Assembly: GCA_033807775.1 (NCBI GenBank)
Contig: CM066317.1
Location: 34,661,870-34,725,869 of the forward strand
DNA: 64,000 bases
Source: Saussurea involucrata
Taxonomy: Eukaryota; Streptophyta; Magnoliopsida; Asterales; Asteraceae
Direction: 5' to 3'
Positions 24,329 through 35,600 of the stretch are shown here, piece after piece. Numbering within the stretch: position 1 is the stretch's first letter; every line of letters starts with the position of its first letter. A program made the translations under genes and the position numbers. Under the pieces are notes generated by a model. The model had not been told where the DNA came from, did not search any database, and was given only the letters and a program-made list of their open reading frames with translations.

Positions 24329-24649
24329 CCACACACCTGGACTCACAGTTTTAAAACGCGTCTGATAGAGGAGGTATCAAGTCTCTTATAAGGCAACCTT
24401 TGTTCCCCTCCCCAACCAATGTGGGATCTTACAATCCACCCCCCTAGGGAGCCCAGCGTCCTCGCTGGCACACCAGTCCGGTTCCCGGCTCTGATACCAT
24501 CTTTAACAACCCAGGCCAACCGTACCAGATATTGTCCTCTTTATCCACACACCTGGACTCACGGTTTTAAAACGCGTCTGATAGAGAAGGTATCAAGTCC
24601 CTTATAAGGCAACCTTTGTTCCCCTCCCCAACCAATGTGGGATCTTACA
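24329..24649 (-). mobile_element. TRIM (terminal-repeat retrotransposon in miniature)
   Basis: Two direct repeats of about 105-145 bp (24329-24433 and about 24500-24649) share ACCTGGACTCAC, TTTTAAAACGCGTCTGATAG and CCAATGTGGGATCTTACA. On the minus strand the repeat starts TGTAAGATCCCACATTGG. Between them lie the polypurine tract (AGGGGGGTGGAT on the minus strand) and, at 24487-24499, the complement of TGGTATCAGAGCC, the classic initiator tRNA-Met primer-binding site. No coding capacity. The left repeat is shortened at its left edge. I recall near relatives in many plant genomes. Confidence 0.85.
24487..24499 (-). promoter_or_regulatory. Primer-binding site of the TRIM (initiator tRNA-Met type)
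   Basis: GGCTCTGATACCA on the plus strand is TGGTATCAGAGCC on the minus strand, complementary to the 3' end of plant initiator methionine tRNA. It lies directly beside the repeat that is the 5' LTR of the minus-strand element. Confidence 0.88.
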
Positions 24650-25125
24650 GAGAGGGGCGGATGTGAGAAGCGAAGACGGTGGCGATAGTTTATCTGGTGT
24701 GGTGAGGGCGGGGACGAAGGGATGTATCATGCGATAATGATAACCCTTATTTTATTAACCTCGTATTTGTACAAACTTTATCAACCGATTACAAACTTCC
24801 ATCTAGTTTCCACCCTTTTTCCCGTACAAATTAGTTAGTTGTAGAGATAATAATTGTCTTTCTTCCAGACGAATTAATTAGTTGTGTAGGTTCCATAATA
24901 ATATCCCTAATTTTGCGCAGTCATTATCAAAGTAATAATCAGCTCTTTGTGCAAGCATTATCTAAATAGGAATTAATTAGTTATGTGGGTTCCATAATAC
25001 AATTTATCTCTTCTGAATAATACAAGTCTTCATTAATGAATATGAATGTGCATCGATACTATTTGAATTTATATATATATATATATATTCATTAATGAAC
25101 GTGTTTCATAGATGAAGTTTGTAAC
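24650..25125. other. Left flank of the Athila-like element; possible TIR of an older DNA element
   Basis: No gene. A stretch near 24755-24805 (AACCTCGTATTTGTACAA ... ATTACAAAC) resembles 57864-57910 (AACCTCCTTATTTATACAA ... ATCACAAAC). If the 56-58-kb segment is inverted, as argued under findings, the two would form terminal inverted repeats of an older element into which the Athila-like element inserted. GTAAC at 25121-25125 is the proposed target duplication. A TA microsatellite lies near 25070-25088. Confidence 0.4.
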
Positions 25126-26111
25126 TATTGCGAGATTTATTTGTTATAAATCTCTCGGACTAAATGCAAATGGAGATTAGTGCAAGTATACACTGATCAA
25201 TCCATTGTCGTCTTTTACAAGTAATAAAATGGTAAAATACCGAGTATCGATCCACAGGGAAAAGTGTAAAAATGATATTAAAAGTCTAATAAAAGAAATG
25301 ATTTCAAATGACGAATTTCAAAGAAATATTGTTGGGTGGTTTTTAACAACTATTTTAACAAAAATCAACTTCTTTAAAAAGGAGCAAGGGTGCGTAGGGA
25401 TCTATTAAGATTTTCGACAATTAAATTGAGTGAAACGTTACAATTAACTTATCCAACCATTAGCTTTTCTAAGGCACTCTTTCAAGGTTGAAAGACACTT
25501 ATCCATGGATTAACTCTAATGTTTCCAAAATAGAGAGAATCAAGGCAATGACACGATATATCCCTTGTATAAGCTATATGGAATGAAAACAAGTCTCCTT
25601 GTATCTAAATAACTCTCTCGAGTATATCTCCATATCATCCAAGTTAACGTGTCACGACGGTTTATCTCTAAATCCGTCACATTTTAATCACTTTCAACAA
25701 TGATCAACTTGTCAAGAAGTGATTTTACAGTTATAACCTTGAATGAATTGTTGGAAAGAATTATTAATTAATAATTTCCACCATCAAAAATTGGTTTTAA
25801 ATCTTAACTTCACCCCACACCCAAGCTAAGGTTGTTAGTCTATCATCGCTCGAGATCCTTGCATTTTTAAAGGGAAGAAAATAAACATTTACGACTAAAA
25901 ATAATGATTAAAACTACGTTACGATAACAAACGAAACGGAACGAAACGATGGTAAAATAAAAAATTACGAGAATTACAAAAATCTAAACTAAGATAATAA
26001 TGACGATGTAATTAAATAATTAACTAGACGAGTAATAAAAATGCAATAATTTAAAGACATGAAATTAAAGTGCGATAAAATAAAGCAGATAAGAAATATT
26101 GAATATCAAAC

Positions 26112-26142
<31 letters not shown>

Positions 26143-26146
<4 letters not shown>

Positions 26147-26727
26147 TGTCTTTGACCATTTTTTGTAGTTTTACTATATAAAGGTCCGACCAATTTTGAT
26201 AAATCAGGTATAAATTTTCGAGCATAATTTATTAAACCTAAGAAAGCTTGTATCTGTTTAAGACCTTCGATCTTTTCTGGAAAGTCTAATATTTTTGTAG
26301 AAATATGTGTTTGTAATTCTATTTTTCCATCACCTATTTCTAGGCCGAGAAAAGATATCTTTCTTTTGAATAAATCCATTTTTCTTTTTGAAACTACTAT
26401 ACCATTCTTCTTTATTTCTTCAAATATCTGTTGTAGATGCTTCTCGTGTTCCTGTATTGTTTCACTGGCAACTAATATATCGTCAATGTAAACCAGACAG
26501 AAATCAAATTTGAGAAATATACTGTCCATAAATCTTTGGAATATAGATGGTGCGTTCTTGAGTCCAAAACTAAGAACATTCCATTCATACTGTCCTTCTG
26601 GACATGTGAAAGCTGTCCATGGTTTGAAGGTTTCTTCAAGCTGTAGTTGATTATATCCTGACTTTAAGTCGAATTTTGAAAATATTTTCTTTTTCTGTAT
26701 TAGATTTAGCACCAGAAACCTTAACAA
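26143..26727 (-). pseudogene. Pararetroviral reverse transcriptase fragment 1
   Basis: An open minus-strand frame covers the RT palm of a Caulimoviridae-type polymerase. Motifs seen are FSKFDLKSGYNQ, PWTAFTCPEGQYEWNV, FGLKNAPSIFQRFMD, the catalytic YIDDILVAS, FLGLEIGDGKI and FLGLINYARKFI. The CPEGQYEW and FLGLEIG forms separate it from plant gypsy RTs, which read differently here. The N-terminal protease side and the RNase H are missing, and the frame runs out into the TA tract. Relationship inferred from remembered motif forms. Confidence 0.75.
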
Positions 26728-26741
26728 ATTATTTGTGACAG

Positions 26742-26957
26742 ATGGAGAAAAAGGATAAAGGAAAGCGAAAGGTTATACAGCCTCTCAGATATTCATCCGC
26801 CATGTTATGCAACAAATATTTTATAAAATTACCAGGAGATCTGGGAAAAAATATACATGAAAACTGGAAACAAAATTATGAAAGTGTAAAAAATCTAGGT
26901 ATCGGACCTAGAATAACTCATACATTAGAAGGGCTTCTGTTTTTGGGTTTAGGCTAA
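26742..26957 (+). pseudogene. Pararetroviral coat-protein-like fragment 1
   Basis: A short plus-strand frame with a Lys-rich start and the segment LCNKYFIKLPGDLGKNI, which resembles the capsid region of Caulimoviridae upstream of its zinc knuckle. It faces away from the adjoining RT fragment. About 90 bp recur almost unchanged in fragment 2. Coat-protein identity is tentative because the CCHC motif is not included. Confidence 0.5.
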
Positions 26958-27216
26958 AGTTTATGTAGTCGATCATTCCATTGTGGTAGTAACCAAGGAC
27001 TTTTAATATTTGTAAAAAAGTCTTTAGTGGAGAAGGCATTGTCGGCCATCTTTCTACTTTTGAATTATTGCTTTGTAGTCGACAGACTTTTTGGCTGTTT
27101 CTGTGACGCCATTGATGACGAGGTCTTCTAGAAAGGGTACTTTGGTAAATTCTAGAAATCCCTGTGTGTACTGTCGATTGACTGTGGCGAACCGGGGTCA
27201 GTACCATCGTATTCGT
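26958..27216. other. Unassigned piece inside the pararetroviral mosaic
   Basis: Lies between coat-protein-like fragment 1 and RT fragment 2. The minus strand can be read as short frames with several stops, none of which I recognise. It may be another viral region, badly decayed. Confidence 0.35.
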
Positions 27217-27240
27217 CTATCCTAAAAGATATAAAAGATC

Positions 27241-27520
27241 TACAAAATATTGTATCTGTTTAAGACCTTCGATCTTTTCTGGAAAGTCTAATATTTTTGT
27301 AGAAATATGTGTTTGTAATTCTATTTTTCCATCACCTATTTCTAGGCCGAGAAAAGATATCTTTCTTTTGAATAAATCCATTTTTCTTTTTGAAACTACT
27401 ATACCATTCTTCTTTATTTCTTCAAATATCTGTTGTAGATGCTTCTCGTGTTCCTGTATTGTTTCACTGGCAACTAATATATCGTCAATGTAAACCAGAC
27501 ATAAATCAAACTTAGAACAA
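27241..27520 (-). pseudogene. Pararetroviral reverse transcriptase fragment 2
   Basis: Repeats about 270 bp of RT fragment 1, from the YIDDILVAS box through FLGLEIGDGKI to the segment ending near KQIQ, with very few changes. It then breaks off into unrelated sequence. The near-identity to fragment 1 points to a duplication of the locus or concatenation before integration. Confidence 0.75.
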
Positions 27521-27699
27521 TTAAGTATCGCAGATATGAAATACATAAATGAATTTACATTAGACTTCTCAAGGTTACTTTCACAAACAGGACAAGCAAT
27601 GGATGATGAGTTATGCAACAAATATTTTATAAAATTACCAGGAGATCTGGGAAAAAATATACATGAAAACTGGAAACAAAATTATGAAAGTGTAAAAAA

Positions 27700-27707
<8 letters not shown>
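27521..27707 (+). pseudogene. Pararetroviral coat-protein-like fragment 2
   Basis: A plus-strand frame (ATG at 27536) carrying MKYINEFTLDF and then the same LCNKYFIKLPGDLG segment as fragment 1, running into a long (TA)n tract at 27705. It is longer at its N-terminal side than fragment 1, so the two copies have different left break points. Tentative coat protein. Confidence 0.5.
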
Positions 27708-27743
<36 letters not shown>

Positions 27744-27747
<4 letters not shown>

Positions 27748-28068
27748 CAGGTTCAAGGGAAAACCTCAAATAAATGGAAAACCTCAAATAAATGGAAAAC
27801 CACGAAAAAACGGATGAAAAAGTATATCAATATAGATGTCAAATTAACGAGAAAAATATTGTTCTTTATTTGGTGTAATTTATTTCGTTCGAAATTTGTT
27901 TATTTTTTGTCTTTTTTCGAATAAAAAATAGAGGGGTGAGGTTTTTTAGTTTAAATAATATTGTTGTAACCGTCTGTTTAATCACATCCATCAGATCATC
28001 TAATCTAACAGTCGATTAAGTGTTTTTTAGTTTTTCATTTATTTGAGGTTTTCTCTTGAACCTCCCTC
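27744..28068. mobile_element. MITE E1 (325 bp) inserted in a TA microsatellite
   Basis: Left end GGGTCAGGTTCAAGGGAAAA and right end (reverse complement) GAGGGAGGTTCAAGAGAAAA continue as a roughly 38-bp imperfect terminal inverted repeat ending in CTCAAATAAATG. TATATA tracts flank both sides, so the exact target duplication cannot be counted. No coding capacity. It lies in the TA tract of the Athila LTR, like the viral mosaic beside it. Confidence 0.8.
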
Positions 28069-28099
<31 letters not shown>

Positions 28100-28582
28100 A
28101 GCATAAAGTTTAAACCATCTTCAAATGATTGGAGAATAAAAGACAACTATATCTAGAGAATCTAGGAGTGATGGGAGGAATTATGTGTTCTTTCAACAAG
28201 TGCTCATGGCCTTTTATAGCCAACAAAAGGAGCAAAATACTATACATAAAGAAAAAGAAATAATCACATGAGAAATCTCCCAAGATTTCACCAACTAGCA
28301 AATGAGAAGAATATTCAAGGAATATTCTTTTGAATCACGAGACGACTTGATGTTGCAGCACGCTGCTATCCTGCTGTTTTTCCGTCCACGAATTTCCTAT
28401 AAAAAACGTCCAAATGGTGTACACCAAGCTGCAAAAACATTATAAAGTTAATGATTAATTGCCCAAGTGATAAAGATATAAATTTTGTTCAAAAGGCCTT
28501 GATTTATGAATTATTAGCTTGCAAAAAGTCGAGATATGCGTCTAAAAATGAAGTTTTTAAGTAGTAAAATGAACGCATATCA

Positions 28583-29560
28583 CACCCCCATACTAAGACT
28601 GTTGATTGTCCCAAATCAACACAAAATAACTATTTTAAACAAAAGAAGTTGTTTATGCCAAATGCCCATAAGAGGCATGCATTCATCCCTTTTACTTGCA
28701 TAGGATAGCCCTTCATAAACTAGAAACAAAGAATAATAAAAAATACCCTCAACATTCTTGCCATAAGCTAGCCATGAGTTTAGAATGGTTAAACACGCTA
28801 CAAAGCACACTTTTCGGATCATTAGGACTTGGATTATAGGCTTTTTGCTACTTTTGAGACTTTTTGGCTTTTCATCTCACTTTTATCTATTTGCTTTTGC
28901 CCAAGGAGAATTTACAATTGATGTTTTTCGGGTGCCCTTCGCTGATGTGAAGCTTTTTATGATTTTTTTTTTGATAGTCTGCATTTTATGCTCTACTATA
29001 ATTTTTTTAGCGTTTCCCATATAGTATGCATTTTATGCTCTACTATTTCCACCCATGATTGGTAAGAGCTTTGCTCTTTTTCTTTTCGCGTTTTTGGCTA
29101 TCAAATATGGTCTCCCCCAACTAAATAGGACAATGTCCTCATTGTGGTGACGGATGTGGGAGAGGTGCGGGAAAGAAGGGTGAGTATATAGGATGTATGA
29201 TAGAGTCCAAATGATTGCCTAAATCCTTTCCAAAATTATGTTTACAATGCATGGCTAAAATGTGACCCATTTAAACCATAGGCTAGTTCTAGAAGTTTGT
29301 CATTGAATAAATTGAGCAACTTTGAAGAACTAGATTATTATGGCTATCCCAAAAAATATGTCATGAATGAAACGCACGTGACGTTCCGTATGGCATAAGT
29401 GGCATAAAAACAACCAATTTAACATCCTAAAATTAGCCTAGAAATTAACTAAAAATAAAGACGTCTACTTAATTAAAATTAAAAATTAAACTGCTATATA
29501 GATAGGATGGTAGAATAAACCTGCCCTACTCCAATGGAGTAGGGGATGCCTGTCGTGGGC
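28583..29560 (-). other. Athila 3' noncoding region and polypurine tract
   Basis: No convincing frame. The right-hand end of the LTR is at 28582, and CACCCCCATA at 28583-28592 is the polypurine tract read on the minus strand. CTCCCCCAACTAAATAGGAC near 29113 resembles the 3' noncoding sequence of plant Athila elements. Env-like and integrase sequences expected here are absent. Confidence 0.6.
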
Positions 29561-30890
29561 GACGGTAGAGAGACGACGAGAGGTGTGCAAGGGAGCTTCG
29601 CCGGATTTGGGTGGCTTTATTTAGTCTGCGGTAGTCCATACAAATCCTCCAACTAGAAACAACTCTAGTGGGAATTAGCTCATCTTTCTCATTTGAGATC
29701 ACAGTGATACCTCCCTTTTTAGGGACACACTGTACGGGGCTTACCCAAGAGCTACTTGCAATTGGATAGATTATCCATGCATCCAACCATTTCAAAATTT
29801 ATTTTTTCACAACTTCCTTCATGATAGGATTCAACCTTCTTTGAGGCTCAATGGAAGTGAAACTCTTATCTTCTAGGATGATTTTGTGCTGATAAATGGC
29901 AGGACTGATACCCTTAAGGTCAGAGATGGTCCATCCTATAGCCTTGGTGTGTAGTTTTAGTAAACTCACCAACTGCTTTTCTTGATGCAAGTATAGGGTA
30001 GATGATATGATGACAGTCAATTTGTTATCTTCTCCTAGAAAAGCATATTTCAGATGAGATGGGAGTTGTTTTAACTCTAAGTCAGGTGGTGAAATAATGG
30101 ATTGGGTTAATGGCTTTTGCTCTTTATTTTGCAATAGCTCAAATATAACAACACTCACTAGGACAGTCTCTTCTTCTTCTAAGTCAAATTCCTCATCATC
30201 ATATTTTTCTAGCTTAAAGGCTTTTCTAACCCCTTTCTTATGACAAAAAGATTCAATCACACTCAAGCTTGAACACTCCTCCACATCATCAGGGTATTTC
30301 AAGGAACTAAAAACATTGAATGTGACTTTTTGGTCCTGAAGTATCATAGGCAACTCCCCCTTTTGGACATCTATCAAAGTCCTTCATGTGGCCAGGAATG
30401 GACTTCCTAAAAGGATGGGAATATCCTTATCGGCTTCAACGTCTAAAATGATGAAATTTGCCGAAAAAATGAACTTATCAACCTGAACCAAGACATCCTC
30501 AATTTTCCCTTTTGGGTAGGCAATGGTCTTGTCTGCTAGGATGAGCGTAACAGTGGTAGGTCTGGCCTCTCCTATGCCTAGGATGTTGAAAACAGATAAA
30601 GACATGAGGTTGATATTGGCTCCTAAATCACACAATGCTTGTCCAACAGCTTTCCCACCTATGGAACTGGGAATAGTAAAACTCCCTGGGTCTTTAAGCT
30701 TAGGTGGTATTTTGTTGGTCAGAAGTGCTCTACAACCCTCGGTAAGCGCAACAATTTCATACTCAGTTAACTTATTCTTTTTACTCAATATGTCTTTAAG
30801 GAATTTGGCATAACTGGGCATCTGCTCAATTTTTTCAACAAGAGGCATGTTGATATTCATTTCCTTGAACATATCCAAGAATTTTTAAAT
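29526..30890 (-). pseudogene. Athila protease to early RT (broken, rest of pol deleted)
   Basis: On the minus strand, 30878-30384 encodes the retropepsin region with ALCDLGANINLM (active site D-L-G) and ILLGSPFLAT. Then 30377-29799 encodes the linker, with LPSHLKYAFLGE, AIGWTISDLKGISPAIYQHKI and EPQRRLNPIMKEVVKK. Finally 29795-29560 gives the first RT motifs (WVSPVQCVPKKGG, WRICMDYRRLNKAT). All three are in one frame, separated only by a TGA at about 30380 and a TAA at about 29797. After the RLNKAT motif the sequence is unrelated, so RT palm, RNase H and integrase are deleted. Confidence 0.85.
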
Positions 30891-32055
30891 GCAGTTCTTC
30901 CTTTTGATTTCTTAACCTTTGAGGTTAAGGTACATAAGGAGGAACTCGTTTAAGGATTGTTTTGTTGGACGGTGTTGAGCCAGATGAGTCTTTTATTCCT
31001 TGAGTCTTGCTTTCACTCTCTAGAGGTATGGTAGGGGTCACAACATTGGTCTTTGGGTCTCCAGACACCTTTTCAGATGCATCATTAGGAACTAAAGGGG
31101 TGACTTTAGACTCACCTAGGCTTGGTATTTTTGGAATAACTGGGGTCACTGGTGATTTGGACATTTTATCAAAATCTTTCTTGGCCATTGGGCCAAATTC
31201 TTTGTCCATCGAGCCAGTTAATTCCTTCCTACTTCTATGGGTTACAACCTTTACATGCTCTTTTTCAGGGGCCCTAGGAACTTCTGTGTTACTAGGCAAA
31301 GTACCTGTGGCCCCGGTGGTCTGATTGAGCGCAAGTTGACTGATTTGGGTTTCCAAGTTCCGGAGGGATACTTGTGTTTGATTCTTGAACCCTCTCATCA
31401 TTGCTTCCAAAGAAGATGATGATTTAGCTTGTGTGGATGATTTGTTTTGAAAATGTGGTCGATTATTTTGAAAATTATGATTATGACGATTTTGATGATT
31501 CTGGTGGTTATGTTTGTTTTGGTGATTTTGAGAACCAACATTCTGCTGAGGTTGAAAATTTGAGTTTCCTTGTTGGTTGGGTTCAGGTGAATTTAAACAT
31601 GGGCTAGTCCACTAGAAGTTTGGATGTTGTTTCCAACCGGCATTGTAGTTGTTGGTGAAGCTCTGTTATGAACATAGTTGACTGATTCAGAATTATGAGG
31701 ACAATGTTCATAAGAGTGTTCCTCACTACAACAAACACATTGCACTGAGAGGACTGCTGGAGTGGGGGTAGTGGCAGTCTGCTGTGCTCCCTGGCCGAAA
31801 GTATGGTTTTAAGCATATTGGTCATGGAAGCAAGATGAGCTGTTAATGCAGGATATGCATCTACATCATGCAATCCAGCTGTCTTCTTTTGAGTTAGGGC
31901 CCTTGGATCTGCCCAATGTCCATTGTTTGTTGAATTTTTTTCAAGAATTTCAATTCTGGTATTGTAGGTATCGGAAGTAAAGGCCCCTTCTGATGTCGCA
32001 TCAAGCATTTGTTTAGCATTGGGATTAAGCCTATTGTAAAACTTCTCGAGTTGAA

Positions 32056-34745
32056 TGTAACAACCTCGAATTGGGAAAGAGCAACTAAATAAAAACTTCA
32101 ATTAAAAGACAAAAGGAGTTGAAATTCTTACTACGAACCATCCATGAGATCACCTCAAAATTTAAAGCGTTATAACTCCGAGATTATTCATAATCTAAGT
32201 CTCACAATAAGACCAAATTAAGACGAATATTACTTAACACAATACAAGCTGCTACCCCCATAATAAACGCGGAAGACTTAACTAAACACTTCGATCCACG
32301 AGCACACTACTAGCACTCAGCTCTCCACTGTGTCACTAGATATAAACCCAACCTGAACATGTTGCACATGCCGACAAATAAAAAGGTTAGGCTAACGCCT
32401 AGTGAGTTCAAGAGTTTTATCATGATTGCTTAAATAATTAAACGAAGAGGAGGTAGCTTGAAAACATCATTTCCCAAAAGAATTTATAACAATTATGTAA
32501 ACAACTCATTTTCCCAACACACACAAATCTTGAGCCGAAAGCTTTCATATTAAACATTTTCCAAAATACACTTACTCCACAACTTGCTCAAAATGTGCTT
32601 TGACGTTAAATATCCCGAGTAATATAAACGTGAACCAATCTCAGTATTTAAAACATCCAATAAGGATGAGGCATAGAACTCCACCAATAAACCATGAAAA
32701 CATTTCATATAAATAAAATGTGTCACCGAAAATAAGGATAAAAGAAAATACCCAAAACAACACCTTTCGGTGACGGGGGAGACCCGATTCCATCGAAAGT
32801 GACGGGAACACAAAGTTAGGTCACTTATGATGTTACTGGATTACACCTCAAGTCCCGGTTTTAGTTCCAATGCCTTAAAGACATCACAACCTCAAACCTT
32901 TCTCATGCCTTTATTGCCTACTCCGTCGAGTTACACCTCAAGGACTTATGGGACCACATTGCCTATCCAGTCTAGACGAGTTACACCTCAAGGACTCCAA
33001 TGTCCCCCATTACCTACTCGCTAGTGGCCCCAACGGCCTACCGCATATAACCATGCGTTCCAATAGTCCACTCCTTTGCACAAGAAGACAGACCATCAAA
33101 TAAAGACTGACTTACGTACCTATGGATCCAATGCAACACAGTCTACAATAACGTGCCCATCCTAGAATGATTAAAGCACCCAAGCATGTAAATATCAATA
33201 ATATGCAATAGAATGCATCAAGTTGCAATAAATGCAAATCATAAATAAGACTCCATATTGAGCTATAAAACTCGGACAAAATGTCCCCAAGACTCCCTCA
33301 AAGTCAAAACGAGCAAAATGCTCAAAACTCATTAGACCCATAAATAACGGACCTCATAGCATAAAATGCATTTAAACATCGCTTAGGTATATATACACCA
33401 CAAAATCATTATTAACCGAAAACTTGTCACGGGTTAGAATAAAGGTTTTCCCCAAATGGACTCATACGCTTATAATTCTCAAAATGACGCATGACACTAA
33501 ATGTGCATTTTTCCCAAAAGGGTTTATAAAAACAATTCCACCAACATGATTAAACCATCGAAGAAACTCCATTTGAGCAATAAATCATTTAAGGACATAT
33601 TTATGATTTCTACACGTCAAAATATTCAAAAATCCCAATTAGGGGTGTTTTACAAACTTTATAAAGTTAAACACTTCAAAAGGGTCAAACTTACCAAATA
33701 ACTCAACAATTGATAATTTTAAGTAAAACACACAAATACTTGGAAAATAACATTTTTGGCATGTACAACGTTTTCACAAATCAACTTGAACTCACCTTGC
33801 TAGATTTTGGTTAAATCTAGGTTTCCCCAAACGTAAGCTCCTTTGAAGAAACACGAATCCTCAAGCTCCAAATCTTCCAAAAACCTAGATCCACAACTTC
33901 CAACCATAAATATTTATCCCCAAACACTTAGAATCATTTCCCCCAACATATTACACCCAAAATCACCAATAGATTGAAACCCTAATTTCCAAAATGAAAA
34001 GAAGAGAAGATTACCTCAATCATCATGTGAATCCACCAACCAAACACTTCTAGTGTTACCAAAGTGAGCCTCAATCTTCATTTCATCCAAAGAAAGGAAG
34101 GGTTTAGGAGAGGGTTGAGTAAAACTCTATAAATGTAGAAATCTCTCAAAACGAAAGTGAAATGGAGAAATTTGATCTTTAACCATGAATCTTTGCTAAA
34201 AGGTAAGGAATTTACTTTGAATCACAAAATCTATGGCTCTAAAGGCTCCAAAACGGATCTAGGGTTTGGGGAGGGTTTTTGAGAGAGAAATAAGGAAATG
34301 GGTAGAGAAGAAATGAGAACAAGGTAACAAAAATCGGACTAAGTAGTCCCTGCACCCCGACCGTGATAGTGACACCGCGATAGTGACACTGCGATAGTGA
34401 CACTGGTCACTATCGCCGGGCATACTCGCCCGCTACCCAAAAACTTGCGGTACAATCTTGGCGATAGTGCCACTGCGAAAGTGACCATGTCACAATCACG
34501 AGTGGCATACTCGCTAACCTCACCCAACACTCTCGGTACATAATGGGCGATAGTGCCCTGGCGAGAGTGACCATGTCACAATCGCCGGGCATTCTCGCGG
34601 TCCAGGTATCGAGCCCAAACTTGGCCAAATTTCTCATGCGATCCAATTAGCATTATGTGTCCCACATTCCAATGCAAAACCTAGTCCTTTAATAATTCCA
34701 AATAAACTCATTTACAATTTGAGTTAGGATTTTCGGGGTGTTACA
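32056..34745 (-). repeat. Solo LTR of a Ty3/gypsy element (2,690 bp) with TTGAA target duplication
   Basis: On the minus strand it starts TGTAACACCCCGAAAATCC and ends CGAGGTTGTTACA (TGTAAC/GTTACA). Direct TTGAA repeats flank it at 32051-32055 and 34746-34750, and the Athila gag frame is interrupted exactly there. No internal domain remains, so it is a solo LTR left by LTR-LTR recombination. The start sequence is common in Tekay/Del-type chromovirus LTRs. It contains repeated GAGTTACACCTCAAGGACT units (about 32840-33000) and GCGATAGTGACAC repeats (34360-34600). Confidence 0.9.
34340..34600. repeat. GCGATAGTGACAC repeats and hairpin in the solo LTR
   Basis: Short tandem units of GCGATAGTGACAC lie at 34365-34410, and a longer unit containing GGCGATAGTG and GTGACCATGTCACAATC recurs downstream. 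GCGATAGTGAC and GTCACTATCGC around 34391-34416 form a perfect 11-bp inverted repeat with a 4-base loop. Confidence 0.75.
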
Positions 34746-35600
34746 TTGAATACAGTAGAGAATGCCATGGTGAGGGCATTTCCTTAATAATTCCTTAAAT
34801 ATTTCCCATGCATCAGGAATTGTTTCATCATCCATTTGTTTAAACATGCATATTTCATTTATGGACATGGCATTTCGGGTAGGTGGAAAATATTTTCGCA
34901 AAACTTTTCAGCCATATCAGTCCATGATGGTACAAAACCTGGTGCTAATGAATTAAACCATATTTTTGCTCGACCCCTTAAAGAAAATGGGAACAATGTG
35001 AGTCTTAAGGCATCGAAAGATACCCCAAGAATCAGAAAAACATTGGTGATCTCCATAAAAGATTTTAAATGTGAATGTGGATCCTCCAATGGTAATCCGA
35101 CAAATTGTCCATTGGCTTGCAACATATGGAACATGATGGATTTTGGTTCAAAATGTAAAGTTTCCATTTGTGGCTTTACAGTCCTTGAGTTCAATTGCTC
35201 AAAATTAGGGATTTCATAGTCCATGATTCGTCCATTTTTTGAGTTTGCAAGATCAATGATGTTGAGAGGTTCATTTTGTTCATTATCACCATGAGATTCT
35301 TCATCATCATTTTCATTGATTGGCAGTGGATTTGGTTGAAAAGCGTGTTCTGGTGGATTTCCAAAACGCGGTGGTGGATTTGCAAAAATTGGTGGTGGAT
35401 TTCCAAAATGTGGTGGCGCCCTTGGATTTTCCATAGGAGGTGGTCTCATATGATTTTCGGGACGTGGTGGTCTTATTTCTAACACCGGAGGTCTTGGTGG
35501 TCTATGTTCGAAACCCGGTGGTGCATCCATATTGGGAGGATTCATGGTATTTAATGTTTTTTGTATCCTCCTTCTATGACGAAAGGTTCTTTCTATGTCA

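Larger units (their letters stand above)
26123..27707. mobile_element. Endogenous pararetrovirus (Caulimoviridae-like) mosaic in a TA tract
   Basis: Two RT fragments on the minus strand and two coat-protein-like fragments on the plus strand alternate RT, CP, RT, CP. The shared parts are almost identical (26246-26510 with 27247-27510, and 26800-26900 with 27614-27705). The whole block is bordered by TA microsatellite on both sides and lies inside an LTR. In the viruses these genes are on one strand, so the opposed orientation marks rearrangement. Every piece is partial; no complete viral gene is present. Genus cannot be told from these fragments. Confidence 0.72.
25126..28582 (-). repeat. Left (3') LTR of the Athila-like element, with insertions
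   Basis: On the minus strand it starts TGATATGCG at 28582, directly after the polypurine tract TATGGGGGTG, and ends near 25126. Native LTR sequence is about 28090-28582 and 25126-26122. A central (TA)n tract has received the viral fragments (about 26123-27707) and a MITE (27744-28068). The part at 25627-25932 matches the right-LTR remnant at 35601-35905 and the part at 25932-26122 matches 56172-56371. The outer end lacks a clear TG/CA dinucleotide, so the 25126 edge rests on the flanking GTAAC. Confidence 0.65.
30900..35545 (-). pseudogene. Athila gag, split by a solo LTR
   Basis: The start codon is at 35545 (minus). The N-terminal part is a Pro-rich tract (PPRPP, FGNPPP repeats), followed by the gag core (HLKSFMEITNVF, LRGRAKIWFNSLAPG, SWTDMAEKF). 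Near 34880 a frameshift moves to the frame with PPTRNAMSINEICMF and EIFKELLRKCPHHGI. The solo LTR splits the gene at 32056-34745. Gag resumes as EKFYNRLNPNAKQMLDAT and continues to a C-terminal part with LRNLETQISQLA (31410-30925). An Asn/Gln/His-rich stretch near 31430-31600 is interrupted by stops. The CCHC-type region is degenerate. Confidence 0.82.

Noticed and set aside
24487..24499. Possible tRNA gene because of the initiator tRNA-Met match
   Set aside because: Only the 3' complement is present, at the position of a primer-binding site; there is no cloverleaf.
24419..24607. Small plus-strand ORF in the TRIM
   Set aside because: It crosses the LTR, polypurine tract and primer-binding site of a noncoding element.
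24329..24649. Cassandra-type TRIM carrying 5S rRNA sequence
   Set aside because: No 5S-like A or C box region seen in the repeats.
28616..29024. Short ORFs between Athila LTR and pol remnant
   Set aside because: AT-rich noncoding 3' region; hydrophobic composition but no family match that I can support as env.
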